The notes under the pieces: generated by a model
What the model was told of the DNA's origin: nothing
Seen by the model: the letters and a program-made list of their open reading frames with translations, nothing else
Database searches by the model: none
Translations under genes and position numbers: made by a program
Assembly (NCBI GenBank): GCA_035582835.1
Contig: JAYKAV010002386.1
Span: 372,696-436,695, forward strand
Direction of reading: 5' to 3'
DNA length: 64,000 nt
Origin: Phoebastria nigripes
Lineage: Eukaryota > Chordata > Aves > Procellariiformes > Diomedeidae
Shown here: positions 35,171 through 48,150 of the stretch, one piece after another
Layout: the number at the start of each line of letters is the position of its first letter
How positions within the stretch are numbered: the first letter of the stretch is position 1

Positions 35171-38100
35171 GGTGGAAGCCTGTGTGTTCCTCCTGAGGTA
35201 ATTTTGGAAGTTTAGGGTTTATTCAAGCTGAGAATAGATTCCATGTCTCTTGATAGCCAGAATACTCCGAAAGCCCTTCTTCGTTAAATGAATGAATCTG
35301 CCTTGTGTTTGCATGGAAAACAAGTTTCCTGNTAATTTAAGTTGCTTTTCTGTACATGAAGAAGAAACAAGGGATGGTGGAAACGTGTGACAAGTAGCAC
35401 TCAGACATTCAGGACCATGTTCCTCAAAACCCCGCACCACTATTGCCTAGTCTGTCCTGTGCTGGCTGCATTTGTATGCTACATTTGCCGGATCCTTAAA
35501 CTTCGTGTTACCTCTGGCTGGGATATCTGTGCCAGCAGAAGCCCCGTGCATAAGTGCGGATGTAAAGGCAAATTATGTCTGTTGTCAGGGTAATTATTTT
35601 GCTTAAGGTGGACAAGGGGAAAAAAAGAGAGCTAGAACCATAAAATTGTTCTTTAGTTTAAGTGGTTGAGGTTGTCTAAGTGTTAAGAAAAGCTCACTTC
35701 TGTAAGCTGCTTGTCCTAGCAAGATGCTCCCAGTGCACACCTGCTCTAGGAGCATGTCTGGTGTGGGACTGTGCCTTGTAGCATACCTCGCCTTTCCCTG
35801 ACCTTCATTTGAGGGACGGATACATCTAATCTGCAGAAAAAAGGGTGAGGCCTCCTGGAGTGGGCTGCTTTTAAAAGAGGAGCCCCAAGTTTGAAGCTAG
35901 CAGCCTCCATCTGCCCTGAGTTTGTGTAACTGCAGTATCTTCTTGTTAGGTTCACCTTGTCCAAATTAAGCGAGGAAATTGGTTTTCTTGAGGCACGCTC
36001 CCAGCATTTACCCTCATTAAGACTTCCTGCTAATGTGAGTACTCAGCAGTATTTTGCCCTTGCAGATTACAAAGCTAATGGGTGAAGGCTGCAGCTAATG
36101 AATGGCCTCCTCAGTCTTCTGTGAGCTGAGAAAAACACCGCTCAACTTAGAGGATTTGGCCTGACTCGCGACATTTTGCGCTTCTGGATGGCTCTTGCTC
36201 TGGATGTTAATGAAGCGCAGGTACCATGGGCCAACCGCATCCCTGGTGTAATGCCGCGTGAGATCAGGAGGAAACTGCACCAAGCCTTGGACCCGTGAAT
36301 GCAGGTAGTCGTGGCCAGTGTGGTGGCTACCTACTGAGAGGGTCAAGCTGTTGGCAGAGGTCCTTTCCCTGTACCAGCTGTGCTGGTGCTTTCAGAACAC
36401 CTTGCCAAAAATGGCAGCCCCCTGCAGAGCTATCAATCACCCTGCTTGTCTGCCCGCTCCGGTTGCAGAGCCCGGCCATTTGTGTGGCTGGGTGACTCCA
36501 TTGGGTTCAGCTGGCAGCTCGCGGGCAGTCCCTGTCTCCAGCCGGGGAGCTGCCATGAGCAGATGGAAACAGGCTGGTGCGGTCATGTTGTCAGGGGCGC
36601 AGCTGGAGCCAGGGGAGGATGGACGTCTCGCTGGTCTCAGCTGGAGGGAGGGATGGAAAACATCTGGGGTATTCGCTCTTGCACACCGTCGAAAGTGCAA
36701 AAAGACCAGTGGTGTGGGTAATTCTCTCCAAGTCTGAACCACTGATGTTCCTTTTTGTTCTCCCTGAATGAAATAGAAAACAGCAAAAGAAATTAAGGTG
36801 GCATAAAACACGAGGGTCAAAGTGCATCTTCTCAAAAACAAAATAAGAGTTTTCAAAGAGGCGCTTTCTAAGGTTTAAAACATTTTGCTTTTTCACGTGT
36901 GTGCACTGCTTTATTAAGATGCTTTGAATCTGAAGCTGGAATTTAAGCTATGCTTCCTTGTGTACTTAAGCAAGGTGTTGTTTTGTTCCTACGTTCAAAG
37001 CTGTAGGTGTCATGTTTGGCTTTTTTGATGTCATGATCCAAGTGTGCCAGCATTGCAGCAGCATCTGGCTACCGTCCTGCTGGGAAACTGCATGCTCTTT
37101 TTACTCCAGGCCTTAAATCAACAGTTTTTCTGACATTTAGGCTGTTTGTTTACTACATGCATGCTNCAAAAACATCTGTAAGGGTCTGTTGTGTTGTAAG
37201 TAGTCTTGAATCTACCTCATTTTGGTCTGGAAGCACTTATCATCTTAAGGTTATGAAGCCTTAAATTTTCACTCGGTCTGTTTTCGGTATTAGCTGAGAG
37301 TGCTTGAGCTTGCAATGATGCATAGAAATACGTGGAAGATGATCAGAAGGGCAGTTTAATATCTGTTGCCTTTGGGACTACAAGCAGGGCCCTGTTTTCT
37401 GTGTTAGTGGCATTCAGGGAAAGAAGTGCCATTAGGACATTTTGTTTCTTGTCTTGCACCTTCTCAGATTTTCTCGATTTGTTCATCAGTTGTTTCACTG
37501 AGGTGAAGTTTATGCTACTGATTGTGTGGGAAGGTCAGAGAGGATCATTAAATGACCGAAGAGTTGCAGCTGAGGACACAAATGCCAGTTTAGATTCAGT
37601 CACCCCTGCTTCTGACCTCAAATAAACATGAGATTTGGGATGTATGGACCTGCAGGTGGTTCTTTAGGTGTTAAAAAAATGACTGCAGCAGTGCCGAAGT
37701 GCTCATCACCCTATGCTGCTGGTGAACCTCACCCTTGAAATGTGTGCCCTTTTGTGCTTTGTAAAGGTCCTCTTAAATAACTGGTAATAATGCAAACATT
37801 TTTACCTGGAATTAGAAGGAGTCAGCAAGCTCCTCCAGAGGATTTTAGCAGTAGAGCTGGGGCAGGTGATTCAAGGAACCAAATTTGTAGTCTCCAGGAA
37901 GTGCTAATGATGGTGATAATGAAAGACAGCACTTTCCCTTGGAGATTTAATGATGGAGAGAACAAACTGAAGGCTCCCAACCTTCTTGCCGTCAGGGTCC
38001 GTAGAGACGCCAGGCAAATCTTTGCTCAGTGCAGCAAAGAAAAAGCTCTTGGACATCAGCCGTCCCTGAGTTCTCCGGGGTTTTGTGGTGCTTGTTAGAG

Positions 38101-40075
38101 CAGAGAACCTGCACAATGACCCAGATGGGCTATTTAATGAGATGTTCCTCTAATGAGGGGTTATCATTTTAAAGCTGAGTGAATAAAGGGTGAGATGTAG
38201 TTTCAGATGCTTCCTTTTTTTGGGTTTTACTCGGTGTTCAACTGTCCTACTTAAGGTGAACAAAACTCTGGTATTGCAGAGCAGTGTTTCACAAAAGTAG
38301 ATTTGCCCTGTGTTTCCTTATTCCCTGGAATATTACCTGTTACAGATGGAAAATCTGGGGTTTTTTTCCTCCCAGGAGAAGGTACCGCTCTGTAGATGTT
38401 CAGCCAGAGAAAAAGTGGCTAACTGTATGTCGGAAAAACGTCAATGTGAAGCCATCCATCTCAGTGACATGAGGACAAGGAAATACAGCGGGTGTTTGGG
38501 TTTCTTCTTCTTTCTTTGTTACTGTTTTTCTCTAGAATCAGGGACTAATCACTGTAATCTTCTGTTATTTCTGCTTTCCTTCCAACTTTCCAGTAGTTTT
38601 TGCAGGTCTCTTGTCAGTTTTGTGAAAAAACNAGCAGTGGAATAAAACAATGTGTGGTAGCACGCATGCACAAGAGAATAAAATTACGATTGCAGTAGTA
38701 AATTTAATCTGGCAATTCCTAATTTTAGAATCCTTGACTTCGTGACTTTAACTTTCCTTTGGTGTGGTTTGGGCATACAGTTAACTAAGTTGTTCCAAAA
38801 AATTACGTTTTCTGATTGAGTCGTGTATGGAATAGGTTGTAACTTAAGTGAATTATCAACCCAAAAGTATTAATTTGTCTCTATATTTTTTTGTCTATAT
38901 ATTGATGAGTACAGTCATTTTCCTGCATGTGTGGGGTTTTTTTTGCGTTTTTAGGATTGTTTGGTTTTTATTTATGCACATTTTATTTATGTTAAAATAC
39001 GTGCAATTTTTGTCAGCCATGTAATACTGGGCTGTGAAGTTTAATTTTTGTCCAGGTCATGCTCACACTGGTCACTTAAACGCCAGTGGATTGCTAGTAG
39101 ATGCAGTATATTATAAGGTATAGACTGCCTTTGCCATTTAGGGGGATTTACNTTGCTTTAAACATTCACTTTTTTCTTAAAATTAGCCTTCGTAGTTTAC
39201 AACCTTACAATAAAGACAGATAGTATGTGTAGGTAAAACATTTATAGAGATGTTAAAATTGTAAGAACAGAAAGAAGGAATCCCTTCACGTCGCATCTCA
39301 TTTCTAGTTGGTAAGCTCCTCCTCTCTTAAGCAATGACTTTTAAGCATCCCCCANTTTTGTAGCACAGCTCTATAAAACCTTTAGTTGAGCGAAGATCAG
39401 TTATATGAGGGGACAGATTTATTGCTATTCCCCCGTGTGCTTGCTCGTGGGCAGTTTTGCTGTGAATATCGTTTCCAAGGGTGCAAGATGGGGCTGTATT
39501 TTTGCACGTGCGAGAGCACAGCGGCAACCCGTGATTGCTGGGGACGAGGTGTAGCGCAGGCTGAAGCCGTGTCGGTGCTGCTGAGTCCTGCTGGNGTGGC
39601 TGTCAGCGAAGAGTTACTGCCTCCAGCTGGCAAAGCCTGACCGGCAAAAAGCCCGGAGTCTAGATGCCGTTACACGAGCAAACTTACTGCTTTTTGGTGT
39701 CTGTATTGCTTCGGCCAGGATCTAATGATGCAGCTCTTTATCTGCCTGTGTAGCTGAAGACAAGGAGGAACTACTCCAGAAAGCCCACCTGTGCTTGCAA
39801 AACTTTCCACTTTTTCCTGAGTTTTTTCCCCCCCTACCTTGTTCTGCTCAAGTTGCATTCCTACCACACTTGCTAAATGTTTCCACCCCCTTTTCTGGGT
39901 AATCCTACAGACAAGAGACAGCCTTGGAGTAAATCCTTGCATCTCTTATCAATTCATTTTATGCTATACCCAGGATTTTCTGATACATTTGCTTCTAACA
40001 GCGTTTGTCTGTCTGTACCCTTCATGGATTTACAGCTTTCTTGTCTGTATATCAAGGCAGGAATAACATTTTGAG

Positions 40076-40096
40076 TTGAAGACTTGTAGTCTTCAA
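40076..40096. repeat. Perfect 9-bp inverted repeat
   Basis: TTGAAGACT and AGTCTTCAA are separated by TGT. It is short and of uncertain meaning. Confidence 0.9.
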
Positions 40097-40443
40097 GAGT
40101 TCGAGCCATAGATAATTTTTTTAATGGGCGAATCCTACTTAAGATGCTAAGCACAAATACCCTCTTTTCAGTTGATGAAATTATCCCGGTTGACTGTGAA
40201 TTATGGCCAATTACTGTATAAACTGCATCACTTCTTCTAAGATGGAAGTTGTGTTTTAATTACATTTGTTCCTCTGTAGCAGACTGCTAACCCCATCTTC
40301 CTCCAGTGCTGGATCCAACCGTTGGCCTTTATCAGTCTTGCGTGTTGGGTAGGATACGCGTGGAAGACTTGGGGACATCAGCAGTGGCTGGATTTTGAAG
40401 GGGACTGTTGTTAAACCGTATATTGTTACATTTATGTTTGTTT

Positions 40444-40520
40444 TCCCAGTGAAGTCAATTGCAGTGCCCAGCTACAGAAAGGGAGCGAATTCTTGCTGAT
40501 CTGACACCAGCCTTTATGTT
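40444..40520 (+). repeat. Possible old amniote dispersed repeat
   Basis: CCCAGTGAAGTCAATTGCAG and GGAGCGAATTC resemble the recurrent sauropsid motif 'agtgaagtcaatggcaa...gggagcaggattgg'. The match is weak and judged by eye. Confidence 0.28.
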
Positions 40521-43181
40521 GAACCCTGTACTTAAATCTGCATTTGCTTTAAGTATTCAAGCTGCAGCTTGGTATAAAGGCTTGATGATGTAATTATTTT
40601 TGTTGGCAAGCCTAACACTTCAAGATGTTCCAGAGTGAATAGTGATGGAGTCTGTCAAGTGCTTTCTTGAAATCTCTGAAGTTTATGATGAGTGAATTTT
40701 GCCATTCGGTGCTTTCTTCAGTGATTAGTCTTACAGTGAAAATCTGGTCAACACATGAGCTTTCAGGTCAAATTATTCACTCCCTCTTTCAGATTTTCCT
40801 GGATTTTTTTTTTTTTTTCATGTTTTTTCCTAAAATGAGTTCCTTGAGTTCACTGAACAAAAGTTTACTGAACTTGATGTAAAGTTTACATAAAATGACA
40901 GAGAAAAGCATCTCTGAAAAAATTACCAGCAAACTGTGTGAAAGCTTGCCATGGAAAATGTTGCCAGCCTCCGTTTTGTGTTACCGGGAGTGCCCATCAC
41001 TGAGGCTGCAGAGGCTGGGTATGGCTGCCAAATGTTGTTTCCAGCAAAGACTAACAAACCCCACAATGAATTTTACGTTAAATTACTTGTAAATGCTTGT
41101 CATCCACATGTGTTTTCAGCTGGGGTGATTAAACAAAGGCTTTGCAGAGATAAGTGTGTTCTGCCGTAGAACAAGAGGTCTTGTTTGGATGGGCTGCGCG
41201 CCTTCCGGACAGCTCCCTTGGCATCCGCCGCTTCCCGTTGGGATTTTGGAAGTGAGCGATTAGCAAGCTGCTGATGAGATCTAGTTATACTCAAAAAAGA
41301 GAGAGGGGACCGGATTTTCCTGAGTGTTTTGCTCAGTGGTAGTCTCAGTGACTCTTGGCATTACTCCTCATTTTTCACCGTANTGATGGAGAGCTTGATC
41401 CTGGTACATTATTTTTATGGTGGGATTTAAAAAAACAAAAAGCAGATGAGTTGGCAAATAAAAAAGTCCTCCCATCTTTGATCTTTATTGTGCTGACAAT
41501 AAAATCAATATGAGTTTTGCCTTGTCTGAAACCTGTTTCCTATGGGCTTCATCTGCTTAAGAATATTCTGCTAAATCAGTGGTTGAGTTAAAGTCATTTA
41601 TCACTGTCCCTTGGCGTTTTCATTAAACTTTCTCTTAAGAACAAGAGGGTGGGGTGCTTTTACATCTTTAGAAAAAGCTGAAACCAAGGAAATGCTGTGA
41701 CACCAAGCCCAAATTTTCAAATCGTAATGCTGTATATTACATTTAAAATCACCATGTTTTACACTATCATTAATTTCTATTAAGTTCCTTGCGGCACGTT
41801 TGCATTCGAAGCGTGACCTTGATAGGGGTTACTTCATTCTGCAAAGCACTTGGGCTCACCAGTCCCACCAGCCAGCTCCAGCGGCACAGGGTGGTGGGAC
41901 CATGCTCCAGCCCTTGGCCCACAGCCCCGGTGGCTGTGCCTCCGTCCCCAAACCTGCAGGGGTTTCCCTGTGTTAATACCGGCAAAGCTCAAAGTGTTGG
42001 AGAAATAATAATAAGGTCACAAGGACAGCTTACAAAAAAATGATCTCTTGTTCTGGGACTGTTCCATGAATTACATTTGCATTATTTCATATTTTTTATC
42101 AACTATCAATACGGATTCTTTTTCCTAGCGCTGAATTATTTTCACTGTCTTCCCTTTCCTTGGCAAACGCCACGAGCTTTTTTTTGGCATTCTTCTTTAT
42201 AATTTCTTTTTNCCCCCCACAAAAGATGAAAGAAAAGCAGAAGTCTTTGATAGATTTATTGCCTGTAAATCTATGAAAGGTGCTACTAAAAATCTTAGAC
42301 TGAATGGCTGAGATACCGGTGAGGATCCAGTTAAGAACCATGGCTGATGTGGTCAGTAAAGGTCTCTGCCTGTTTGATGATTTTCCTAAAGCCCCAGCTC
42401 TTGGGATGCTGGGTTTTCTTGAGAACTTTTCCTCTGACATGCAGGAAAATGTAATTTCTGTTTTTCTTGTTTGAAGAGGTAAGTTTCACAACGTGACTAG
42501 AGCAGGGTGTGTGCTGAAAGTTGTGGAAATAAAGCAGCAAATGAAAGAACTCCAGTTTTACTCATAAAAATGTATTTATTTTTAAGCCAATTTTGGGATT
42601 TTTTTGACATTTGGATTTCCCGATAATGAAATGTTTAAAAGTATCTTTGAGACTGTTAAACAGTTCTACTAAGCTACTTCATAACATTTCACTGCCCTTG
42701 AATATTTGCTCTGTATGATTTGAAACGTCTGTACTTTGTATTTTTTTTTTTCCCTTTCCTTTGACTCTCCCAGGTAGGCTGTGCAGTTCGACAAGCTCTT
42801 CAATGAATATAAAGCGTGCTTTCCTCCTTGCATTTTTCTTTTGACTTTGTTTTGTGGTTTTGTGTTTTTGTGTGGGGTTTTTTTTTTTTGTTTTGTTTTG
42901 TTTTGTTTTTTTTTACAAGGCATGGTTTTAAGAATTGAAATATTAGGCATCTGGATTTATTAAAGTCCACAGTGTTGGGTAAGGGGAGTATTTTTCTTAA
43001 GAGCACTTTATTTTCACCTCTGCATAGCGGAGTTGTCTTTGAAATGCACCTGAGGAGCAGAGCGCGCACCCTGCTGCTACCAAGGCCAAATCGTCTGCCT
43101 GTGTTTGAATAAGCCACCATGAAGCTCCCATTTTCCATTTTCACTGTTTCTTTTGAGAATTGGTTTATTGATAAACTTACT
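40521..43181. other. Intronic sequence without recognised genes
   Basis: T-runs lie near 40806-40818, 42741-42750 and 42880-42912, the last being (TTTTG)n. A GC-richer patch at 41820-41980 gives overlapping frames. The block 40930-41180 is complex sequence with no repeat features. Isolated N calls are at 41383 and 42212. Confidence 0.5.
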
Positions 43182-43192
43182 GGGGGGGGGGG
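43182..43192 (+). repeat. G11 homopolymer
   Basis: Eleven consecutive G lie just upstream of the MIR-like element. Confidence 0.9.
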
Positions 43193-43213
43193 AGCTGTTT
43201 ACGTAGCATAGGA

Positions 43214-43382
43214 CTTTTCAAGGTGCTTTCCAAACTTTTTTGAAACAAGCCATCGTCATGGCATCACCAGTTTTACAGAGGGATAAACTGGGGCATGCGA
43301 AGCTCAGTGGGGGGTCGGTGGAGGCCAGGCAGGCACCCGTGGCAGACTGCGACTGAAGGTGGGAGTCCTGGCTCCTGGCTCA
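43214..43382 (-). mobile_element. MIR-like SINE, minus orientation
   Basis: On the plus strand the order is AGGTGCTTTCCAAAC, CATCACCAGTTTTACAGAGG, GATAAACTGGGGCATGCGAAG, then GTGGAGGCCAGGCAGG and GGGAGTCCTGGCTCCTGGCT. This mirrors the reverse complement of the MIR-type layout ('gcgctttccaaac ... attttacagaggggtaaactgaggcacggag ... ggagtcctggctcc'), including its far end. It is one of the clearest old repeats in the window. Confidence 0.68.
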
Positions 43383-45546
43383 TTTTGGAGGTGTGCTATG
43401 GGGAGCTTGTGCTTGCTGTAGAAGATCCTGAGACCTGGACAAGGCGTACGTCCCCCCTGGGAGCAAAGCTCCTCTTCCCACCCTGCTGTGCCTGTGCAGC
43501 ATGCTCCTCTGGATATCCCTGGTTCTTCATCATGATGAGTGTTTTGGGCTGATTTGGGACATCAGTAGTGTAAGGAAGGGGCAGTGCCCCCAGCGTCAGC
43601 GTACGTACACTGGGATGAAGCCACTGCGTGTGGCATCGAGGTGGAGCATTGCTTCTTTAATGAACCTTCATTGGATCTATGTGTTAAAACATTCACTGGG
43701 TGCATCGTTCACGCTGCATGCTCTCGGTGGCTGTGGTGGTGAGCCTTGTGTTGCTGCCTTTGCCCAGGGAGTGCCTTGCACCCGGCTTTACCCTGCNGCT
43801 GACTCTTTCACTTCTTACAGAGAAGGGGGTTTGGGCTAGTGCATTAAGACCTCTAAGCTCTGGTTTCGTCACAGGTACTGATACCTCTGCTTCCCTTCGG
43901 GGCAGCAGATTTGAAGCATTACACCTTAATTGTGTAAACTAAGGGAGGCCTAACCTTACCCGCCTGCATCACAGAGGTCTGAGGAAAATTAATGCCCTAA
44001 TATTAGTTAATTGCTTTGAAGATATATATGGAAAATAAAGTTCTAAGTATCCTGGTAAATATTGTTTCCTTTATTACAGCAATGTATCTCATTTTATGGG
44101 AGTCATCTGCAGTAGCATTTAGTCTGTGGTGATAAAGCAAACCCAGCAATGTGCTTTCCAAACCCCTGCCAGTGTGGGGCTGGTTTGCGCTGATGGCTCT
44201 TCAAAGCCAGAGGATGCTCANCGGCGTGCGCGGCTACGCGAGCGCGCCCAGGCAGCCCTTGCCTGTGCGCTGCAAAAAACCAACCCCATTTCCGCGCCTG
44301 CCTGCTTGCAACCACAGCCTGCAAACCACAGCACCTACAGATGTCACGTACGTCCCTCGGCAGGATGGGGGAGGTCGCTCCGTTCTCACAAGCTGCGGTC
44401 GCTGCAGAGCCCTCCCGAAGCAATTGGGAGCCAGCCCAGCTCGGTGGCGGCACTGGTTTCCCCTCTCTCGGGCTGGCAGCGGTGCNGCTGTGCCATCAAC
44501 CCCTGTGCTGTTCCCCTGCTGCCCTTGCAGATTCCCGGCTGTGGGCTACGGCATGTGGAGATTTGGTCAGCGGCCAAAATAAACCAACGGAGGGAATTGA
44601 ATAAAGAGGGGGTGTTGGCACATGCACAGACGTACTGGCAGGGAGCTGTCGCTGGAACAGGATTTCCACGGGCGGCCAGCTCATTGGTGTTTGCCACCAG
44701 CTGAGCCCCGGCACAGCAGGCATTTTGCACACCTACGGGAGTCACCTTCCGCATCCAAACATCCCCGGTCCGCTCAGCTTAGCGGCAGCTTTTCCAGTGT
44801 GTCCCATGGGCCTTTGGATTTGATATCCAAACAGGATATTAGCCAAATAAGTAGTTATTATTAGTCCAAATACCTTGCACCTGGACTGCAAGGTGGTGGG
44901 ACACCATGGGGCTGTTAGTTCTGGCGGAATTGTGGTGGCTTAGGCACTTGCAGGAGCCTGCGTGGTTGAGGCGANGTGCTGCACGAGTTGGGGCTTGCCA
45001 GGGCCTGAAGGCTTCATGATCAGTAGATGAACTGCCCTTATCCAGCTGAGAGGTGACAAAAATGTGTTTGTTTCCACTTAGTCTAGGTTCATCTCTAATA
45101 ATATATTTCTTGTCTTTGACAAGACATTGTCTTTGTTGTTGTCTTCGATGTTGTCGTCTTTGGGTTGAAGACCTGCATGTTCTAGCTGCCCCCAAGATGC
45201 ATAATCGTTCTCTGTGTTAGTATTACATATTTTGAATGTCTCTCCTTGCTTTGCTTCAGAGTCATTTCTTGGTCAGTCTGCTTTTGAAGCACCTAAATTC
45301 AGGCTTGCTGCGCAGTTAAAATTAAGTGCAAACTGTTGTTTGCTTCAACAGAGCTGTCCTCCTATGTTGCTGCCATGCACACCAGTCAGTTACTATTAAC
45401 TCATAAAAAGGAAGAGGATGGTAGATCACATGAATGTTATTGCACACTCAGCTGTCAGTTCATTCCCCAAAAGCATGCAGAGTGTGAGGATTATTTTCCA
45501 TTGTTTGTTTTTATTGTTTTCCTCCTCTATAGCTGCTTGCATTAAT
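43383..45546. other. Intronic sequence containing a small CpG-dense patch
   Basis: No gene seen. The 192-codon plus frame at 44126-44704 coincides with the CpG-dense patch and is crossed by 116- and 122-codon minus frames, so it is judged an artefact of composition. A GTT-rich imperfect repeat lies at about 45122-45165. Isolated N calls are at 43798, 44221, 44486 and 44974. Confidence 0.5.
44221..44481. promoter_or_regulatory. Small CpG-dense patch, possible CpG island
   Basis: Hand counting gives about 23 CpG in roughly 260 bases, densest at 44221-44250 (GGCGTGCGCGGCTACGCGAG). Most of the window is CpG-depleted. It could be an orphan CpG island, an intragenic promoter or simply a GC-rich patch. 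No TATA, initiator or obvious first exon with a donor was identified. Confidence 0.4.
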
Positions 45547-45599
45547 CTTGTATGTCCTGTCAACGTAGGACAGTTCTTGTATGTCCTATCAACAGTTCA
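45547..45599 (+). repeat. 29-bp tandem duplication, two copies
   Basis: CTTGTATGTCCTGTCAAC begins at 45547 and CTTGTATGTCCTATCAAC at 45576. Both continue into a CAGTT word after an offset. Confidence 0.85.
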
Positions 45600-47704
45600 N
45601 GAGCTTATCTCTCTTGTCTACATCATATTGCTCTGTGCTGACTCTTGAGTTATGTGTCTAAGGACATTTTAATCATACTTCCACTTGCACATGAAAGCCA
45701 TTGCTTCATCTTGCGTATTTCCCATGATTCTGAAGTCATCCCAAAAATATTTTACTATTTTTCTCCTTAGAGTTGCAAGCACTGTCTCTAGCAGTCATAT
45801 TTTTCTTTCCCCCCATCATGATGTGGAGACCCCAGAATGTATTTTTTTGCTGTATAAACAATTCAGATCGGAAAGATTCAAAAGTATGTGATGAAGATCA
45901 AGGTTATGGATGCTGAGAAACCAGTGCAGGGCAATCTGACTGCATCTGCATCTTGTTTCCCTATCTCAGAGTGTGCTGGGGAAAGTCGTGCTGCTGGACT
46001 TGCCCTTTCTGAATCAGATCACTTCTGAAACATTTTTTGCGTAAAAACTCTGGTGGACAGACTTTGCAAGTGGCAGCCTTATGATCAGTCCGTAACCAAA
46101 ACTGAAGGGCAGTTTCCAGTTCCTCTTTCCAGCCCTATCTGAAGAAGAAAACCTTGTCTCAAAATTTCCAGTTGTCCCCTTCATTTCGTGATCAGGGCAA
46201 AGTCAAGGCTACTTGGGGATCCTTAAATGTGAACTGGTAGAATTTGTAATGTGTACGGGGTTGAATGAAACCTGAATTCCCAATGTTTGTAATTTTGAGA
46301 ACTGGTCTCAAAGGCTTTCAGACTGTCACATCATCATTGATTTTGCCATGATTGTTATACTCATCCTTTTAAATCATTTGAGTTGGAGACCTTTTTTTTG
46401 TCAGTTGACACAAAAAATGGTCGTGAATTCAAAGTTGGATGTAGTGGCTGTTTAAGCAGAGATGGGGGAAGAACCCATGATCATGTGATAAATCAGTACC
46501 GGTGATGTGTACGTGCACAATTGATTTTGGAAACTAAATAAAAATGTGTCAAATTCCCTAGCTATGTTTAGTGGACAAAGAATACCCCCTGAGTGCTGAA
46601 CAAAGATGAAACTGTCTGAGGAAGGAACTTACAGATATATTAAACGAAAAAGTTTCAGTGCTTTGCTGTGCTCTGGAAATACCAAGAGTAACAATTTCCA
46701 CATGCAAAAAAAAAAGAAGCTCACCTCTTTTGCCAAAATTCCTCTTCATTAATTGTGGTCTTTCAGTTCTCATACTGAAGGCTTTTGCCCACTGCAGCCA
46801 TGTTCATGGTGGCCTGCGTATTTCGGAATATTGCTGTTACCGTACCATACCCCTCCACTGCAGGAGATGGGGAGAAGGGAGGTTGCTTCCACCTCTGCCA
46901 GGGGAAGAAGCAACTTTCTTACTCAACAAACCATTTTGAGTGTCCACTAAATCCATCATTAGTCACCTAGAGACATGATTACATAAGGAATTTGGGCCAG
47001 AAGAACTGTCTTTCTCCATTACGCAAACCTCGTGTCAGAAAAGATGACCCATGTGCAACGTGTCTTTCAAGTGTTGTGTCTGTGTAACTTATAATGGTGC
47101 AAGAGAAAGTGATAGTTTCCCATTTAAATGAACAGTTTAGCTCTGCCTATGAATAGTCTGTAGTTAGACAGTATATTTTTGTCCCTGAGTGCACTAAAAC
47201 TTAGTTTTAGCAAAGCAATGAGAGAAGTTGCATCGATTTACTTAATACGGTATTTTCTTGCTAATGGGTTGGAGCTCTGGGCGTTATGTTCAGGAGCTGT
47301 CAGATGCCTGAGCGGCATCCTCAGCACAGTGCTGTGGCTTAGCCCTCGCACGAAAACAGGTGCTTTTAGGAGAAGAGCCGGATCCTATTACCTGTTAACT
47401 CTTCAGGCGAAACGAATGCATAGATAAACAGGGGACGGGCATCGTAACTCATTTTTTGCATGTTGCCTGTTGGCTCCACCAAGCATCCACCAAGAGGGGG
47501 GTGTATGTGGAGGTGGCCCTGCACAGGAGGCATCTCTCTGCACAGCCAAGTCCAACACGTATTCAAACTCTTAGCAGCAAGTTAAGAATTACTTTCTTGA
47601 TCACCTATTTCTGGGGAAACGAGCTCAAAGTAAGTGACAGTTCTCCAGCAGAGTGTACTCTCTGGGAAGTCTGGTGCATGCAAATGCCTACTTTAATTTC
47701 ACAT

Positions 47705-47735
47705 TGTGTGCGTGTGTGTGTATATATATATATAT
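47705..47735 (+). repeat. (TG)n(TA)n microsatellite
   Basis: TGTGTGCGTGTGTGTG passes into seven or eight TA units. Confidence 0.92.
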
Positions 47736-47984
47736 GAACTCTATTTAATTTCTTAATGAAGCTCATAGATCACTCTTGGCCTGCTGTAGCAGTCCCTGTG
47801 GCTAGGGTCAATGGTAGTGTGTTGTCCGCTTATGGCTGGAGGCCATGAATCTACAAATGATTTAAATTGCAGAGTTCTTCCTTTTCACTAGAATAGAATT
47901 AAATAAATTAATTACAAATTTATTTTCGAACTAGAAATTCAGTCTATTTTTGTTTGTTTTCCTCATGATGTGCTGCTGAGACGA

Positions 47985-48150
47985 TGAAAACTTGCTTGCA
48001 ATTCCTGTAGGTCTTTCAGCATTGTGCATTGCAATTAACATTTCATGGCGTGCATTTATGCTATTTTTCCAAATATTATGATCTTTATAATGCTCTAACT
48101 TTTATAATTCCCTATGGTTCATACCATTGTTAATATTAAGAAATATGAAC
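47985..48150. promoter_or_regulatory. Candidate conserved non-coding element
   Basis: TTGTGCATTGCAATTAACAT, GCGTGCATTTATGC and TTGTTAATATTAAG lie in complex AT-rich sequence. The words suit C/EBP-, POU- and homeodomain-type factors. Inferred only. Confidence 0.22.

Larger units (their letters stand above)
34930..40443. other. Intronic sequence; candidate element near 35.0-35.2 kb
   Basis: No gene seen. 35000-35170 carries an octamer-like CATTTGCATTT and other AT-rich words. 36280-36650 is GC-richer with overlapping frames of up to 139 codons on both strands. 38900-39000 is T-rich. Isolated N calls are at 35332, 37166, 38632, 39152, 39355 and 39595. Confidence 0.5.

Noticed and set aside
44126..44704. 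Longest plus-strand frame in the window (192 codons)
   Set aside because: It lies across the CpG-dense patch, includes two N, is crossed by long minus-strand frames and has no domain or splice context.
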